From assembly GCA_009746045.1 (NCBI GenBank), contig RPFO01001049.1, positions 1 to 52,500 on the forward strand: a stretch of DNA of 52,500 nt, given 5' to 3'. Position numbers and translations under genes: made by a program. Positions 29,961 through 40,440 of this stretch are shown here, in pieces. The DNA is from Mesostigma viride. Its lineage: Eukaryota > Streptophyta > Mesostigmatophyceae > Mesostigmatales > Mesostigmataceae. The notes under the pieces are model-generated. The model made no database searches and was not told the origin of the DNA. It saw nothing but the letters and a program-made list of their open reading frames with translations. Each line of letters begins with the position of its first letter. Position 1 is the first letter of the stretch.

Positions 29961-32900
29961 GAGCCTGCACACATCCCTGAACCCTGGAGGGTGCCCCCAG
30001 GGGTGTGTAATGAAGCTGCTAGTGACAGCAGTGAGGGGCAGCCCCATGCTCTAGTGAAAGAGCCTATTGGACACGATGGGGCAAGCTTGGTTACCACAGA
30101 GAGTATGCCAGCTGTAGCTGCAGTGGTTACTCGCCAACGTGCCCGCCATGGCGGTGCTGAGCCTGAGGTAGGACCTGGTGATGTGGACCCAGGTGGATCT
30201 CAGAAGCATTCTGACCGTGCAGGACTGGCACAGGATGGTCAGGATGAGGATAGGGCTGGAGACAGTCTGACAGGCACGACCCTGGTGCCTCCTGTACATA
30301 AGGGATCTGTACATACCTTGAGTGCTAATAATGACAATAAAAGGTTTTCTCTCTTGTATGACATTGCCTCAAGGTTGCATACCATGTTTGGCCATGCAGC
30401 TCAGTCTTTGCAAGTTGCTAGACGGCTGGGAGGAAGTGAGTTGTACTCCATCTGCCAACAGGTTGCTCAAGCTTGCAAGTGCAGGCTAGTTGCTAGAAAG
30501 CCCAAGCAGTCTCATGCCAGGACTCCTATTTTGCAGCCAGGCCATGTGCAGGTAGATATTCAGAGAATCAGGGGTTTGAAGCTGCTGGTGGCAGTGGACA
30601 GATATACCAAGTACAAGACCCTAGAGATCCTGCCTGACATGGAGAAGCCTACATTGATTGCTGCTCTGAAGTTGACAAGGAGCAGGTACCCTGGGTTGGA
30701 GTTGTTGCAGTGTGACATTCAGTTTGAGTGCTGTGAGAACCTGCCAGAGTTTCCAGAGTTGCTGATTACACCCAGGGAGAGCCACGGCCAGCAAGGGGTG
30801 GTGGAGAGAGCCATCCAAGAGATCAAGACTGTGCTGCTGGTGGAGAGGATTCCAAGGACGTCATCTGCCATTGTGACATCTGCATGGCTACGTTCTGTGG
30901 AGGACAGGCTGAACCTGAGGACTCCCATGTTCTTTGGTGACATTGCCATCAATCCTCTTATGCTGCATACCAGGATGCTGCCAGCTGATGCTGAGCAGGC
31001 ATGGAAGGAGAAGCTAGAGGCCAAGTTCCTCAAGCTGAGGCAGAAAGACAAGGGCTGGAGTGTCCTAGAACCTAACGTTGGACAACAGGTTGTTGTGTGG
31101 AAGGAACCAAGCTTTCCAGGGAAACGTGGCAGCTGGCATGATGGGGTGGTGACCCGAGTAGAAGCCGCTGGCCATAAGTGCTGGGTGGCCATTGATGGCT
31201 CCCAAGCAGTGCACCGTCTGTCCTGGTCAAAGATCCGTCCCCGGGGAGGTAATCAAGGAGACCTCTTCCAGGTGCCCGCTGGTGTACAAGGCGGGGGTGA
31301 CGTGGAGCTTCCTGATCAGGGTGCTACAGCTGTATCGAGCCCTCAGGGTGACCCTGGCCCGGCCCCTGGGGTACCTTCACATACGGTGGTTGGGCAAGCA
31401 GGCGGACAGGCTGCACCTCCGGAACGGCCCGACACCAGGCCTAGGGGTGTGCGTCTATCAGATATTGTACAGGCTTTGCAAAGAGCCAAGAAGGAGCCTA
31501 AGGTGTCCAAGCTTGTCCAGTTGGATGAACCTGAGGTAGCTGCCATGGAGATAGATACCAATGCACAGGTTTCTGTCATGGGACCTCAGCATACAGGAGA
31601 ACTGCTGGTCGGAGAACCAAGTTGCCCCTGGGTGTCTGATTTCAGTGGTAGGACGCATCTAAGGGTGTTGGGAGAGGTTACTGCCCCTGTCATGGGTGTG
31701 GATGTGACCTTCCTTGTCCTAGAGGACTATGATGGCCCTGTGATTTTGGGTCAGAATTTTCTGGGCAATCCTGGGATTTCTATCAGAGCTACAGCTCTGA
31801 GAAGAGATGGCTGGGGGATGATTCCCCTAGAAAATTTCAGGACAACATTTCCAGTCAGGTGCAGGGCCAAGCCGGTCAAGGGTGTAAAATGGGATGAAGG
31901 GGAGGTGCCCCCAGCGGCCAGTTTGGTGATTCCAGCTGTGTTGCACCCCAGCAGTATTGGCATAACTCACAGGAGCCTTGCTGCACACTCTCCTTTGACA
32001 TATGACCAGCTGGTCCAAGAGATGAGCTCGCCTACTTTGTTTGAGGCTTGGAAGCTCGCCTTCTCCAAGGCATTGGAGGAGTGGTTGCAGTTTGAGTGTG
32101 CTGCACCAACAGACAGACGTCCCCCAGCATCAAGGAAGCTTGCTTTGAGATTTGTGCTGAAGAGGAAGGTTGTGGATGAGGTATCAGTGCCCCATGTCAG
32201 GCCTGTCCTGAATGAGTATCACGGCACGGGGAGTCTGCCAGGAGAGGAGCTATACACGCCAGGGATGCTACACGACACATGGAGAATTTTGCTATGTCTC
32301 TACGTGGGGTTGCTGAACAGGGGAGCAGCTATGTCATCAGTGCTGCTGGACTTCAAGAGGGCATTTTTAAAATCTGATCCAGAAGTGGCCAGGAGGGTGT
32401 GGAAGCAGGATGAGCCTTACTGTGTTGAGGTGCCTGCCATCTGGAAGCTGGAGCTGCATCAACAATTCCTGGTTATTCTGAAGGGCCTGGAAGGACTCAG
32501 GTCGAGCCCAATCATCTGGAGACTCACGCTGCAGGAAGCTCTGATCAGTGAGTGTGGCTTGAGAGTGTCTTCAGTTGATCCCTGTTTGCTGCTGGCCCAA
32601 TGGGAGGGTCTGCCAGTGTATGCTAGTTTGCATGGAGATGATCTGCATTTGCTAGCCCCCACGACCTGGCTGAAGAAGTTTATTCCTGTCATCAGTGGCA
32701 AGTTTTCACTGGGCAAGGAGCTGTGGCAGGAGCCCAACAAGCCTGTAGTGTTCTGTGGAATGCAGGCTACCCTGTTCAGGAGGGACGGGGAGTGGAGTAT
32801 CAGGCTTCAGGCTGGAGGAGATTATAAACAGACCATTGTGAAGGCCTTGCCAGAGAAGATCACCCAGGCTGCAGGACCTGAGTTGAGAGGCATGTGGGCC

Positions 32901-33548
32901 TGGTTTGCCAGCATCTGTGGTCCGTCTTTGATGGTCCATAGCAGAATGCCTGATGAGGTGCTTGAGGATGAGAAGCCTCGAGTCATAGCCCGGTTGGTGG
33001 AGAGTACCCCTGATCTGATTTTGTCTGGGATTGACTTTACCCAGCCTATCACCTTGGAGATCTTTGTTGACAGTTCCATGGATGCTCGCCAGGTTACCAA
33101 GGTCAGGGGGAGATCTGCTGCTCTGTTTGCTTTTTATCAGAGCAGGGCAAGTTTGTTCAGCTGGTACAGCAGACTGCAGAAGAGGGTCTGTATCAGTTCA
33201 GATGTGGCAGAATGCAGGGCCATATGCGAGGGGATCCAGTCCAGCCTGTACATAAAGGAGTTAATGCTGGAGCTGGCTTCAGTTACCCCTTGGACCTTGC
33301 AGATGGAGACGTTGTTGCTAACAGACAGCATGGGTATGGTCCAGTTTGTTCACAAGCAGCTGGCCAGGAGCCGGGACCTGGATTATTTGTTGCTGAAGGA
33401 GTTGGCCAGTTTGGTTGACTTGAAGCATATCCCTGGCGAGGAGAACCCTGCTGATGCATTGACAAAGCTGCCACACAAGGCCCCAGCCCAGTACAATGTA
33501 CTGAGGAAGCTCATGAATGCTGACTGTCAAGTCGGTCTATCTGTCTAA
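29958..33548 (+). CDS. pol: pol of element C: integrase, DTN protease-like, copia-type RT, RNase H
   Basis: One uninterrupted frame (1185 codons from 29991; open back to the gag stop). Integrase: HTMFGH...CKC finger, VDIQ (D at 30555), CDIQ (30714), VERAIQ (E at 30804), then an SH3-like tail (VGQQVVVWKEP to RLSWSKIRPR). Protease-like: EIDTNAQVSVMG (31554) and VILGQNFLG. RT: LDFKRAFL and the catalytic box HGDD (32631-32642) in place of copia YVDD. RNase H: FVDSSMD, SWYSRLQKRVCISSDVAE, then LTDSMGMVQF and a HIPGEENPADALTK end typical of copia RH. The protease normally lies before the integrase; I find no DSGAT motif there. Confidence 0.88.
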   Translation, partial: LEPAHIPEPWRVPPGVCNEAASDSSEGQPHALVKEPIGHDGASLVTTESMPAVAAVVTRQRARHGGAEPEVGPGDVDPGGSQKHSDRAGLAQDGQDEDRAGDSLTGTTLVPPVHKGSVHTLSANNDNKRFSLLYDIASRLHTMFGHAAQSLQVARRLGGSELYSICQQVAQACKCRLVARKPKQSHARTPILQPGHVQVDIQRIRGLKLLVAVDRYTKYKTLEILPDMEKPTLIAALKLTRSRYPGLELLQCDIQFECCENLPEFPELLITPRESHGQQGVVERAIQEIKTVLLVERIPRTSSAIVTSAWLRSVEDRLNLRTPMFFGDIAINPLMLHTRMLPADAEQAWKEKLEAKFLKLRQKDKGWSVLEPNVGQQVVVWKEPSFPGKRGSWHDGVVTRVEAAGHKCWVAIDGSQAVHRLSWSKIRPRGGNQGDLFQVPAGVQGGGDVELPDQGATAVSSPQGDPGPAPGVPSHTVVGQAGGQAAPPERPDTRPRGVRLSDIVQALQRAKKEPKVSKLVQLDEPEVAAMEIDTNAQVSVMGPQHTGELLVGEPSCPWVSDFSGRTHLRVLGEVTAPVMGVDVTFLVLEDYDGPVILGQNFLGNPGISIRATALRRDGWGMIPLENFRTTFPVRCRAKPVKGVKWDEGEVPPAASLVIPAVLHPSSIGITHRSLAAHSPLTYDQLVQEMSSPTLFEAWKLAFSKALEEWLQFECAAPTDRRPPASRKLALRFVLKRKVVDEVSVPHVRPVLNEYHGTGSLPGEELYTPGMLHDTWRILLCLYVGLLNRGAAMSSVLLDFKRAFLKSDPEVARRVWKQDEPYCVEVPAIWKLELHQQFLVILKGLEGLRSSPIIWRLTLQEALISECGLRVSSVDPCLLLAQWEGLPVYASLHGDDLHLLAPTTWLKKFIPVISGKFSLGKELWQEPNKPVVFCGMQATLFRRDGEWSIRLQAGGDYKQTIVKALPEKITQAAGPELRGMWAWFASICGPSLMVHSRMPDEVLEDEKPRVIARLVESTPDLILSGIDFTQPITLEIFVDSSMDARQVTKVRGRSAALFAFYQSRASLFSWYSRLQKRVCISSDVAECRAICEGIQSSLYIKELMLELASVTPWTLQMETLLLTDSMGMVQFVHKQLARSRDLDYLLLKELASLVDLKHIPGEENPADALTKLPHKAPAQYNVLRKLMNADCQVGLSV

Positions 33549-34296
33549 AAGCTGAGAGCTGGGTGCTTAAGTCTCTGGATATCAGGCTGGGAGCTTGATT
33601 GTACATAATCCTGAGCACACCTTGAGGGGTGAGACATGTCTCTGGTGTGGGAATGTCTGACATTGTCTCTGATGGAGAGATGTCTATCTGGGGTTTTCAT
33701 CTCAGTCTGAGGTTTCCCCAGATCTGTGGTTTGTGGGCGGGGTTCGATTCCCTGGTGCCGTCTTAAGGCGGAGTTTCACGGACTGGCTGACCCATCCACC
33801 ATGCTGGTGAGGTGGCGACAGGTCCCCTGATTTTCCACGGTTGGAACGAGTATGGGAGCTTGTGTTTTGCATGTGCTTCGCGTAGATGTTGTGTCTGGTT
33901 CGATAAGGGGCAGCAGACCGGCGCCGACTCCCGTCTGGGGGTCAGCAATGTTTTCTGATGAGCTGTTGTGGGTGATCTGTGGGGTTTCGCCTAAGGTCCT
34001 GAAGGTTGTACATACTTCTCAAGTTCTTAGCTGAACACCTATGGGCTGCCACAGTTGGCCAACCTCTTGTACATGGGTAACACAACGAGCCTCCCGTGAA
34101 GGGATAGGGACTCATTGTAATTTGTTTGTGCTCCTGAGCCAGTATGGGTGCTATGTACATATAATAAGGAATCCAAGCTGACTGTCATGCCCAGCGGGTT
34201 GTGACTTGTAGTCTGGGGAGGATATCCAGTACCCATTGTGTGTGTTTGTATGTAGACTTGTGTGAGCTGCTACAGCTCAAGAAAAGAAAGGATTGG
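33549..34296 (+). other. 3' UTR and polypurine tract of element C
   Basis: Non-coding. Apart from the T-arm motif, TTGTAATTTG at 34118-34127 is the exact complement of the first ten bases after the 5' LTR (CAAATTACAA). The purine tract AAGAAAAGAAAGGATTGG ends at 34296, right before the LTR; element D has AAAGAAAAGAAGGGATTGG. Confidence 0.65.
33735..33756 (+). promoter_or_regulatory. tRNA T-arm / B-box-like motif in 3' UTR of C
   Basis: Contains GGTTCGATTCC inside a stem CGGGG...CCCTG with the 7-base loop TTCGATT, a canonical T-arm. The same 22 bases are in element D at 47715-47736, although the surrounding UTRs differ. No full cloverleaf or A box fits around it. Confidence 0.6.
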
Positions 34297-34992
34297 AGTT
34301 AACGCCAAGCGCATTGGCGTGATCCTGATTCGGCATATCTCTGCGATTCCAGCGGCACCGGAACGAGTTCATTCCGACAAGTATCAAGAAAGTTATGGCG
34401 TTCCGACTTCCCGGTCGCGCGCGAGCGCGAGCCGGCTGTTCTTCTAAGTCGGACGTGAATATTTGCCGACGACATATGGGGTCGACAGTAATTCCTGGGC
34501 TGACAGGAATTAGGTGCTGTACCTACGACGGTATTGGATTAATACGTCGTACGCAGGAAATAGGAACCTTAACCTGTGGTCTGTTGGTACCGCAGGCTTA
34601 GTCCTGGACTTCTAGGTGCAGATGCAATAGTCACTGTGGACTGTGCTCTGTGGTCACTGTGCCTGTATGGCAGACCTACTGTATAGGAGTTGGGCGCTGT
34701 ACAGGTAGTGAATACTGTACCGGGGGTGTTATTACTGAGCAGGCCTCCTAGGCTGCTCAGGACTAGCAAGCACAGTGCACAAGTATATAAACAATAGGCC
34801 AGTGCCAAATGGGCATCTCTTGCGAGCCCGCCTCACGTGTTGTGCCTTGACTTGGCAAGCGCGTGTACAAGCCTCAAGTGTGTGAGCGCTGTAACATTAT
34901 CCGATTTTAACAAAGCTCCGTTTCCAACCATATCACACATTGCTGCATTGCAACCATATCCTTCACATTGCGTGTGCTAAGAAAGTTTAACT
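34297..34992 (+). repeat. 3' LTR of element C (696 bp)
   Basis: Starts AGTTAACG and ends GTTTAACT, followed by target duplication CAAAC. TATATAA at 34784-34790 is a plausible TATA box. It serves as the empty-site reference for the LINE insertion in the 5' LTR. Confidence 0.92.
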
Positions 34993-35330
34993 CAAACCCC
35001 CCACCACAGGGCGGGGCAAGCGCAAGGCTAGAAAGGTTTAGAGTAGATTAGAATAGATGGCCCCCTTTGGGCCCCGCGGTTCAGCTTCCACCCACCCCCA
35101 CCCCCCACTGGAATATGTGCTACATGGCCCCCCAGCGGAGGCATGTTATAATTTAATTAAATTTAAAATTAAAATCACATTGTACATGCTCCCGCTAACA
35201 TACTCAATTAAACATCACTCAATTAATGAGTTAGGGTAGTGATGCTGGTATTACCCCTACCATAACCATGGAACTCAACCTCAGGCCTCCAATGTTTATC
35301 AAGTTAGTTGTCTAACTTAATAAATCAAGC

Positions 35331-35520
35331 CAAGTGATGGTACCATCTACACTAGCTATGGTTGTCAAGCCCAAGTCACCATTTGATACACGCCAAGTGA
35401 TGTTACCATGTACCCTTACCATGGTGGTCAAGACAAAGTGAACAACAATGCTTTAGGCAAGTCATGTTGCCATTACCTTAACCATGCTTGTCCAGCCCAA
35501 GTTACTAACTATTATTATTT
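35331..35520. repeat. Degenerate 63-64 bp tandem repeat
   Basis: Three copies begin with CAAGT(G/C)ATG at 35331, 35394 and 35458, each followed by an ACCATG-containing block. No coding frame. The rest of 34998-35594 is AT-rich and holds nothing else that I can identify. Confidence 0.6.
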
Positions 35521-35594
35521 ACCCAGCAAGGAAGGGGTTACCATTATATTAATTCTAATCATGTCACAAGTATTAATGTTCATGTATGTTTAAC

Positions 35595-35856
35595 CAAGTG
35601 TCGGCGCTAGTACAAGTATGTACTGTACATATGTATGTGGTGGCGTGATCCACAACGTCGTTGTGGGTCACGCTCCACTTCGCAGTGCACTCCCGGGTAC
35701 ACACGGGTGTACACTCCGGGTGTACACGGGTGTACACGCCGGGTGTATTATGTAGAAAGTTCATAAGTTCACCAGTACCTAGTTGTAATAATGTACGAGT
35801 ATTAACTAAGATTATCGTAGGACTTAGGAGGCGAGATTCGCAACACTGACTAACCC
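35595..35856 (+). repeat. Palindrome and GGGTGTACAC-repeat cluster, left copy
   Basis: Order: CAAGTGTCGGCGC, a near-perfect palindrome centred on ACGTCGT (35645-35675; arms GCGTGAYCCACAACG), several CGGGTGTACAC units (about 35694-35750), a spacer, then AGATTCGCAACACTGACTAA (35834 on). The same parts occur in the same order at 40308-40699, and the leading CAAGTGTCGGCGC side recurs inverted at 40211-40283. The copies flank the USP-like gene. They look like element ends or a MITE family. Confidence 0.6.
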
Positions 35857-36039
35857 CCTTAATATAACTCTGTCGGATAACCGGCGTGGGAATAAACTGA
35901 CTGACTGACTAACCTAAAGTGCACGCTAATCCCCAGTAAACCTGTCAGCATGTGCATGGGAGACACATGTACGCGGTCAGTACTCGATGACAAGTTGATA
36001 TTAAGTTGTCCTCACCATTCACATTTATTGGCACTACGC

Positions 36040-36696
36040 AAGGGGACTCGTCACCAAAACACCAAAAAATCAATAAAAATTCAAAACTCACATTAAACCT
36101 ATGCGAACAATGCCCAAATGGGTTTGGGGACCCAAAGTAGCATTTATGACGATTTGTCGTGCACTTACTTGGGGTATTACCCCCGGCATTTGGCTAAAAA
36201 TAGCACAAGACGCTAAACCGTTTTTGCCACGCCACGGTCAATAGGAGCATCTGATTGACCTGCCCATACATTCCAAACAAGTTCCCCCTCTCCTCGACCG
36301 TTTGAGTTACTAACATGGTTCAGCGGGTCAGGTTTGTGAGAGTTATTAATTTTCCCGCGAAAAAAGACCGTATTTTGGCGGGAAAATTAATAACTCTCAC
36401 AAACCTGCCCCGCCGACCCATGTTAGTAGCTCAAACGGTCGAGGAGAGGGGGAACTCGTTTGGAATGTATGGGCAGGTCAAACAGATGCTCCTATTGACC
36501 GTTGGGCGGCAAGAACAGTTTAGCGTCTTGTGCTATTTTTAGCCACATGCCAGGGGTAGTACCCCTAGTAAGTGCACGACAAATCGTCATAAATGCTACT
36601 TTGTGTCCCCAATCACTTTTGGGCACTGTTTGCATAGGTTTAATGCGAGTTTTGAATTTTTATTGATTTTTTGGTGTTTTGGTGACGAGTCCCCTT
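36040..36696. mobile_element. Long inverted-repeat (foldback) MITE
   Basis: The left arm starts AAGGGGACTCGTCACC and the right arm ends with its complement; the arms run to a centre near 36368 with scattered mismatches, so the whole 657 bp is one imperfect hairpin. ACTACGC lies directly left of it (36033-36039) and again five bases to its right (36702-36708), a possible target duplication. It contains no gene of its own; its right end is ~60 bp from the stop codon of the USP-like gene. Confidence 0.72.
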
Positions 36697-36754
36697 AATT
36701 AACTACGCGGAGTCCCGGTGGGGAGCCGTGGAGCATGATTGACACTGCACTCGG

Positions 36755-39700
36755 TTAGTTCTGGCATGGCGTAATCACACGGTACACCGCTCCATACATG
36801 CAGCCGGTCAACTGCTGGACGACATCACTCAGACGACCACGTGGCTGGACGGTTTCCAAAAGGTCATCATACTCCACCCACTTGTCGCACCACCTGGTGG
36901 GGTCAGTGCTTGCAGGCACCAATGTGGTCCAGTGCTTATAATACGCTCGCATGAGAATCGCAAGGCGCAGGTCCACTGTGCGTTTAGACATGGCACCGTC
37001 TTCATCCACATTAATTTCCACATTGAAAGCGACGGGCAAAGGAGGCCCACTGTACTCGTCCAAGGGGGTACGCTTCAGCCCATGGAGCATGGTAAACACC
37101 AGGTATGCGGGGTTGCCTTTAAAGACACGCTGCCTCAGGCACGGTTCCGGTCCCAAGCTTTTACACCGTGCGACTTGGTGGATGCTTATATAGCCTTCCA
37201 GGCAGACAGCCCGCATGTTGGCCAACAAACCGGCGTTGTCCATGAGGCGTGCCAGTACGGAACTGTGCTGCACACGTAGGTCGATTGGATGCGGGGGTTC
37301 ACAATCTTCTTTTTCCGAAGCGCGTGCGACACACTTGTAGGGTGTAAAGGTAGGCTGGCACCCCTTCAAATGTACAAGAAGTACCGACAATGCTTCATGG
37401 ACGGACCCCATTCCTCCCACTTTAATCGGCAGCTCACGCACCCGGGCGACTTTGGAAAGCTGATCAAACAGCATGTTCCGCCATTTAGTCATCATGTCCA
37501 GCCTACCAGCACTCCGGTAGAACATCAATTTCATGAGAATCCAGCCGATCCGGCAAATATCCGGGGTATGTGGCACACCAGGCGGACGTGTCACGAGGAA
37601 TGACAGTCCTGGGGCGCCAAGTGTTTGCAAGACAAACAAGATGGTAAAAAAAATCACGTCAACTGCTGCATCTAAGAAGCAACAGTTGGCTTCGTTTTTC
37701 ATAACGCGTTGATGCTCGCCTGTTACGACCAAGTCTTGCTCCGCCATAAACCTGGCACCCTGCTGGCAAGGCGTGCACGGGGCATCATCACCCACCACCT
37801 TCAGTGGCGCGGGATCCCTTGGTTTTCGCTTTCGCTTCCCCCCCGCAGCCGCAGCCGCAGCCTCAGCCGCAGCCTCAGGCTGCCGCATCCGCCCACGCAT
37901 CCACGTCTAAGAATGCGTGAGGCCCCGTACGTGCCTGCTCCTCGGTTGGGCGCTTCTCAGCACTGTCCACCTCCTCCGCATCTTCAGAAACTGTCCACCC
38001 ATCATTGCTGGCCGCGACCCCGCCCCCGCTGCCCGCGGCCTCACCCCCGCTGCCCCCGCCCACCACCGCCGTGGCGGCCTCATCCCGGCTGCCCCCGCCC
38101 ACCACCGCCGTGGCGGCCTCACCCCCGCTGCCCCCGCCCACCACCGGCGTGGCGGCCTCGTCCCCGCTGCCCCCGCCCACCACCGCCGTGGCGGCCTCAC
38201 CCCCGCTGCCCCCGCCCACCACCGGCGTGGCGGCCTCGTCCCCGCTGCCCCCGCCCACCACCGCCGTGGCGGCCTCACCCCCGCTGCCCCCGCCCACCAC
38301 CGGCGTGGCGGCCTCGTCCCCGCTGCCCCCGCCCACCGGCGCCGTGGCGGCCTCACCCCCGCTGCCCCCGCCCACCGGCGCCGTGGCGGCCTCACCCCCG
38401 CTGCCCCCGCCCACCACCGGCGTGGCGGCCTCGTCCCCGCTGCCCCCGCCCACCACCGCCGTGGCGGCCTCACCCCCGCTGCCCCCGCCCACCACCGGCG
38501 TGGCGGCCTCGTCCCCACTGCCCCCGCCCACCGGCGCCGTGGCGGCCTCACCCCCGCTGCCCCGCCCACCGGCGCCGTGGCGGCCTCACCCCCGCTGCCC
38601 CCGCCCACCACCGGCGTGGCGGCCTCGTCCCCGCTGCCCCCGCCCACCACCGCCGTGGCGGCCTCGTCCCCGCTGCCCCGATTGGCTGCTGATGCCACGC
38701 GCATGAGCTGCAACACACAGTGCCGATCACACACATCACCAGGCAGATTATTGCTGTAAATAAGCCCGGTGTGCCAAGGCCGTGGACATCCTAACAATGG
38801 AGATGCTCAGATAAGACGTTACTGCTTGAACACAACAAACAACCCGATAAACAGGTAAACTCAGTGCAAAATAACAGGAGCCCTACCTGCGCGAGTATCT
38901 GGTTGGTCACGACTGCCTGCGCCAGATTACCCGCTGCAACGGGGTCTTTAAGGATTGGCGCCGCACTTGCTGTCACGCCTTGCAAAGCCTCTAGCGCAGC
39001 TCGAAGCAGATGTTGCGCCTCATTTGCTACCTCGTAGCCAGCACGGGCAGCACTGTCCGCATGTGGGAGGCTTGATAAGCCCCCTGAGAGAGCCAAGGAC
39101 GGCATTGGGGGGGAGGCGGAGGTTAGGGGCGGGGGAAGGACTGCGAGCTGACCCTGCGTCGCTGGTTGCCGTGTATTACCCCCAGACGCAACCGGCGCTG
39201 CACCTTCAGCCTCTTTCTGCTCATCAGCAGACGATGTTGAGGCTCCAAGCTTCCGCAGCTTTGCATCGCGCTCACTCTTGACAGGCCACACCTTTGCAGC
39301 GCGCTTATTCTGGTGCTCATTCAGTCGTCGATGCTGCGTACAAACGGCATCCATGTACATTGAAGCAGCATGAAACCAGGAACACCCCATGCCACAAATT
39401 CAGAGACGTCACCCATGTGCCTCGGCCGGTTGGTTCAAGGCCGGGCATTCTACCTGCAATGCATCCAACAGAAAGCAACAACATTGTAGCTACATTACAG
39501 GGAAAACCTTACGGCGGCCGTGCATGCGTTGACGTCCCACGTATCGCCAGCCAGCTTCTTCAGGTCATCCTTGCGCCTGTGTAACTCCTGTTTCGTGTGT
39601 AAGGTAACGACGAGCCTCTCAGCGGGAGAGCCCTCAAAATCTCTGGACAGACTGACGAAGTCATTCGGTGTCTTGCAATTGTTCACCTGCGCTCCGTGCA

Positions 39701-40016
39701 CGTGCATCCCGGCCCGCGTACGTCCAAAGCATGGATGCCAGCCACCAGATTGGGTTGTCAACAACCGCCGAAAAGCATCAGGTGCATGTTGGCCCAAAAA
39801 AAACAAAAAGGGCATGGCGCCCGGCCACGCATCACCTGCCTGCATAACGCCAGGGACAAGGACCTTGTCTCCGTAATATGCCCAGCCGCGTAACATGAAA
39901 TTATACCCGCCAACTGCGTAACCGTCTACTGTACTTACCGGCTCACGCAATGTCGAGCGCATGGTGGCCAGTGTGTCCTTCACTCTCTCCGCCGACGTAG
40001 CCAAGCCGTCTGCCAT
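36755..40016 (-). CDS. USP-like (C19-type) cysteine peptidase gene, multi-exon
   Basis: Minus strand. Exon 1 40016-39513 (MADGLATSAERVKDTL), intron 39512-39334 (GTAAGG...CGCAG), exon 2 39333-38887, intron 38886-38708 (GTAGGG...TTGCAG), exon 3 from 38707. Exon 3 opens with a VVGGGSGGEAATA-type repeat and leads to the peptidase region (37900-36755). Peptidase signs: Cys box NEANCCFLDAAV, a SVHEALSVLLVHLKG helix like the USP QDAHEFL region, and a His box KHWTTLV...WVEYDD. A 1-base loss in a C run near 38560 and another shift near 37875-37900 break the frame. It could be ubiquitin-specific or a USP-fold protease of a transposon; the target is unknown. Confidence 0.6.
38050..38680 (-). repeat. 39-bp coding minisatellite (about 16 units)
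   Basis: GC-rich units of 39 bp encode 13-residue repeats of the type GGGSG(G/D)EAAT(A/P)VV on the minus strand, alternating between G and D variants. One unit near 38560 lacks one C and shifts the frame. It is a flexible Gly-rich linker before the USP-like domain. Confidence 0.85.
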
Positions 40017-40107
40017 CGCTGCCGTTCGTGCAACTTTCCGACCACCTACGTCAAAACATCATTTTTTCAAGGATGGTAATTCATCCTCAAGTCCGCCTAG
40101 CTGTAAG

Positions 40108-40440
40108 TGGGTGCACACGGGTGTACACTCCGGGTGTACACAGGTGTACACGCCGGGTGCACTTCGGTCTACTGCCACACGCTAAGGCCCTGTATGCACT
40201 GTATGTAGTGGCGTGACCCACAACGACGTTGTGGATCACGCCACTACATAACATATGTACAGTATGCAAGCGCCGACACTTGAGCGTGGCGGTGGGCCGA
40301 AGTGTAGCGTGACCCACAACGTCGTTGTGGGTCACGCTCCACTTCGGTCTGCACTCCCGGGTGCACACGGGTGTACACTCCGGGTGTACACTCCGGGTAT
40401 ACATGCCGGGTGTACACGGTGAAGAGGCGCGACAAGTTGC
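40108..40440. repeat. Palindromes and GGGTGTACAC repeats, right cluster
   Basis: Two palindromes with arms GCGTGACCCACAACG / CGTTGTGGGTCACGC (40211-40241 with one mismatch; 40308-40338 perfect) lie between two groups of CGGGTGTACAC units (about 40115-40160 and 40368-40420). It sits in the shared upstream region of the USP-like gene and the transposase gene and may hold transposase binding sites or nested small elements. Confidence 0.7.

Larger units (their letters stand above)
26076..34992 (+). mobile_element. Divergent copia-like LTR retrotransposon C
   Basis: The element has 696-bp LTRs at both ends (the 5' one split by a LINE), target duplication CAAAC at 26071-26075 and 34993-34997, an ORF before gag, gag with zinc knuckle, a single-frame pol after a UGA stop, a T-arm-like 3' UTR motif and a purine tract. 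The LTRs differ at only two positions that I can see, so it is young. Pol order is integrase, protease-like, RT, RNase H. LTR ends are AGTT...AACT, not TG...CA. Confidence 0.9.

Noticed and set aside
33735-33756. tRNA gene
   Set aside because: Only a T-arm is present; no acceptor stem, A box or anticodon arm fits around it.
35694-35750. Interstitial telomere repeat
   Set aside because: The unit CGGGTGTACAC does not match known telomere repeats and is mixed with palindromes.
36315-36542. Small gene in the centre of the foldback element
   Set aside because: The frame spans the hairpin centre and consists of inverted-repeat sequence.
38050-38680. CRISPR-like array
   Set aside because: Units are directly adjacent with no spacers, and the organism is eukaryotic.
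37709-38692. Plus-strand proline/arginine-rich frames over the GC-rich repeat
   Set aside because: They are the complement of the 39-bp repeat, which is open in nearly all frames. The minus strand has introns and a downstream peptidase domain.
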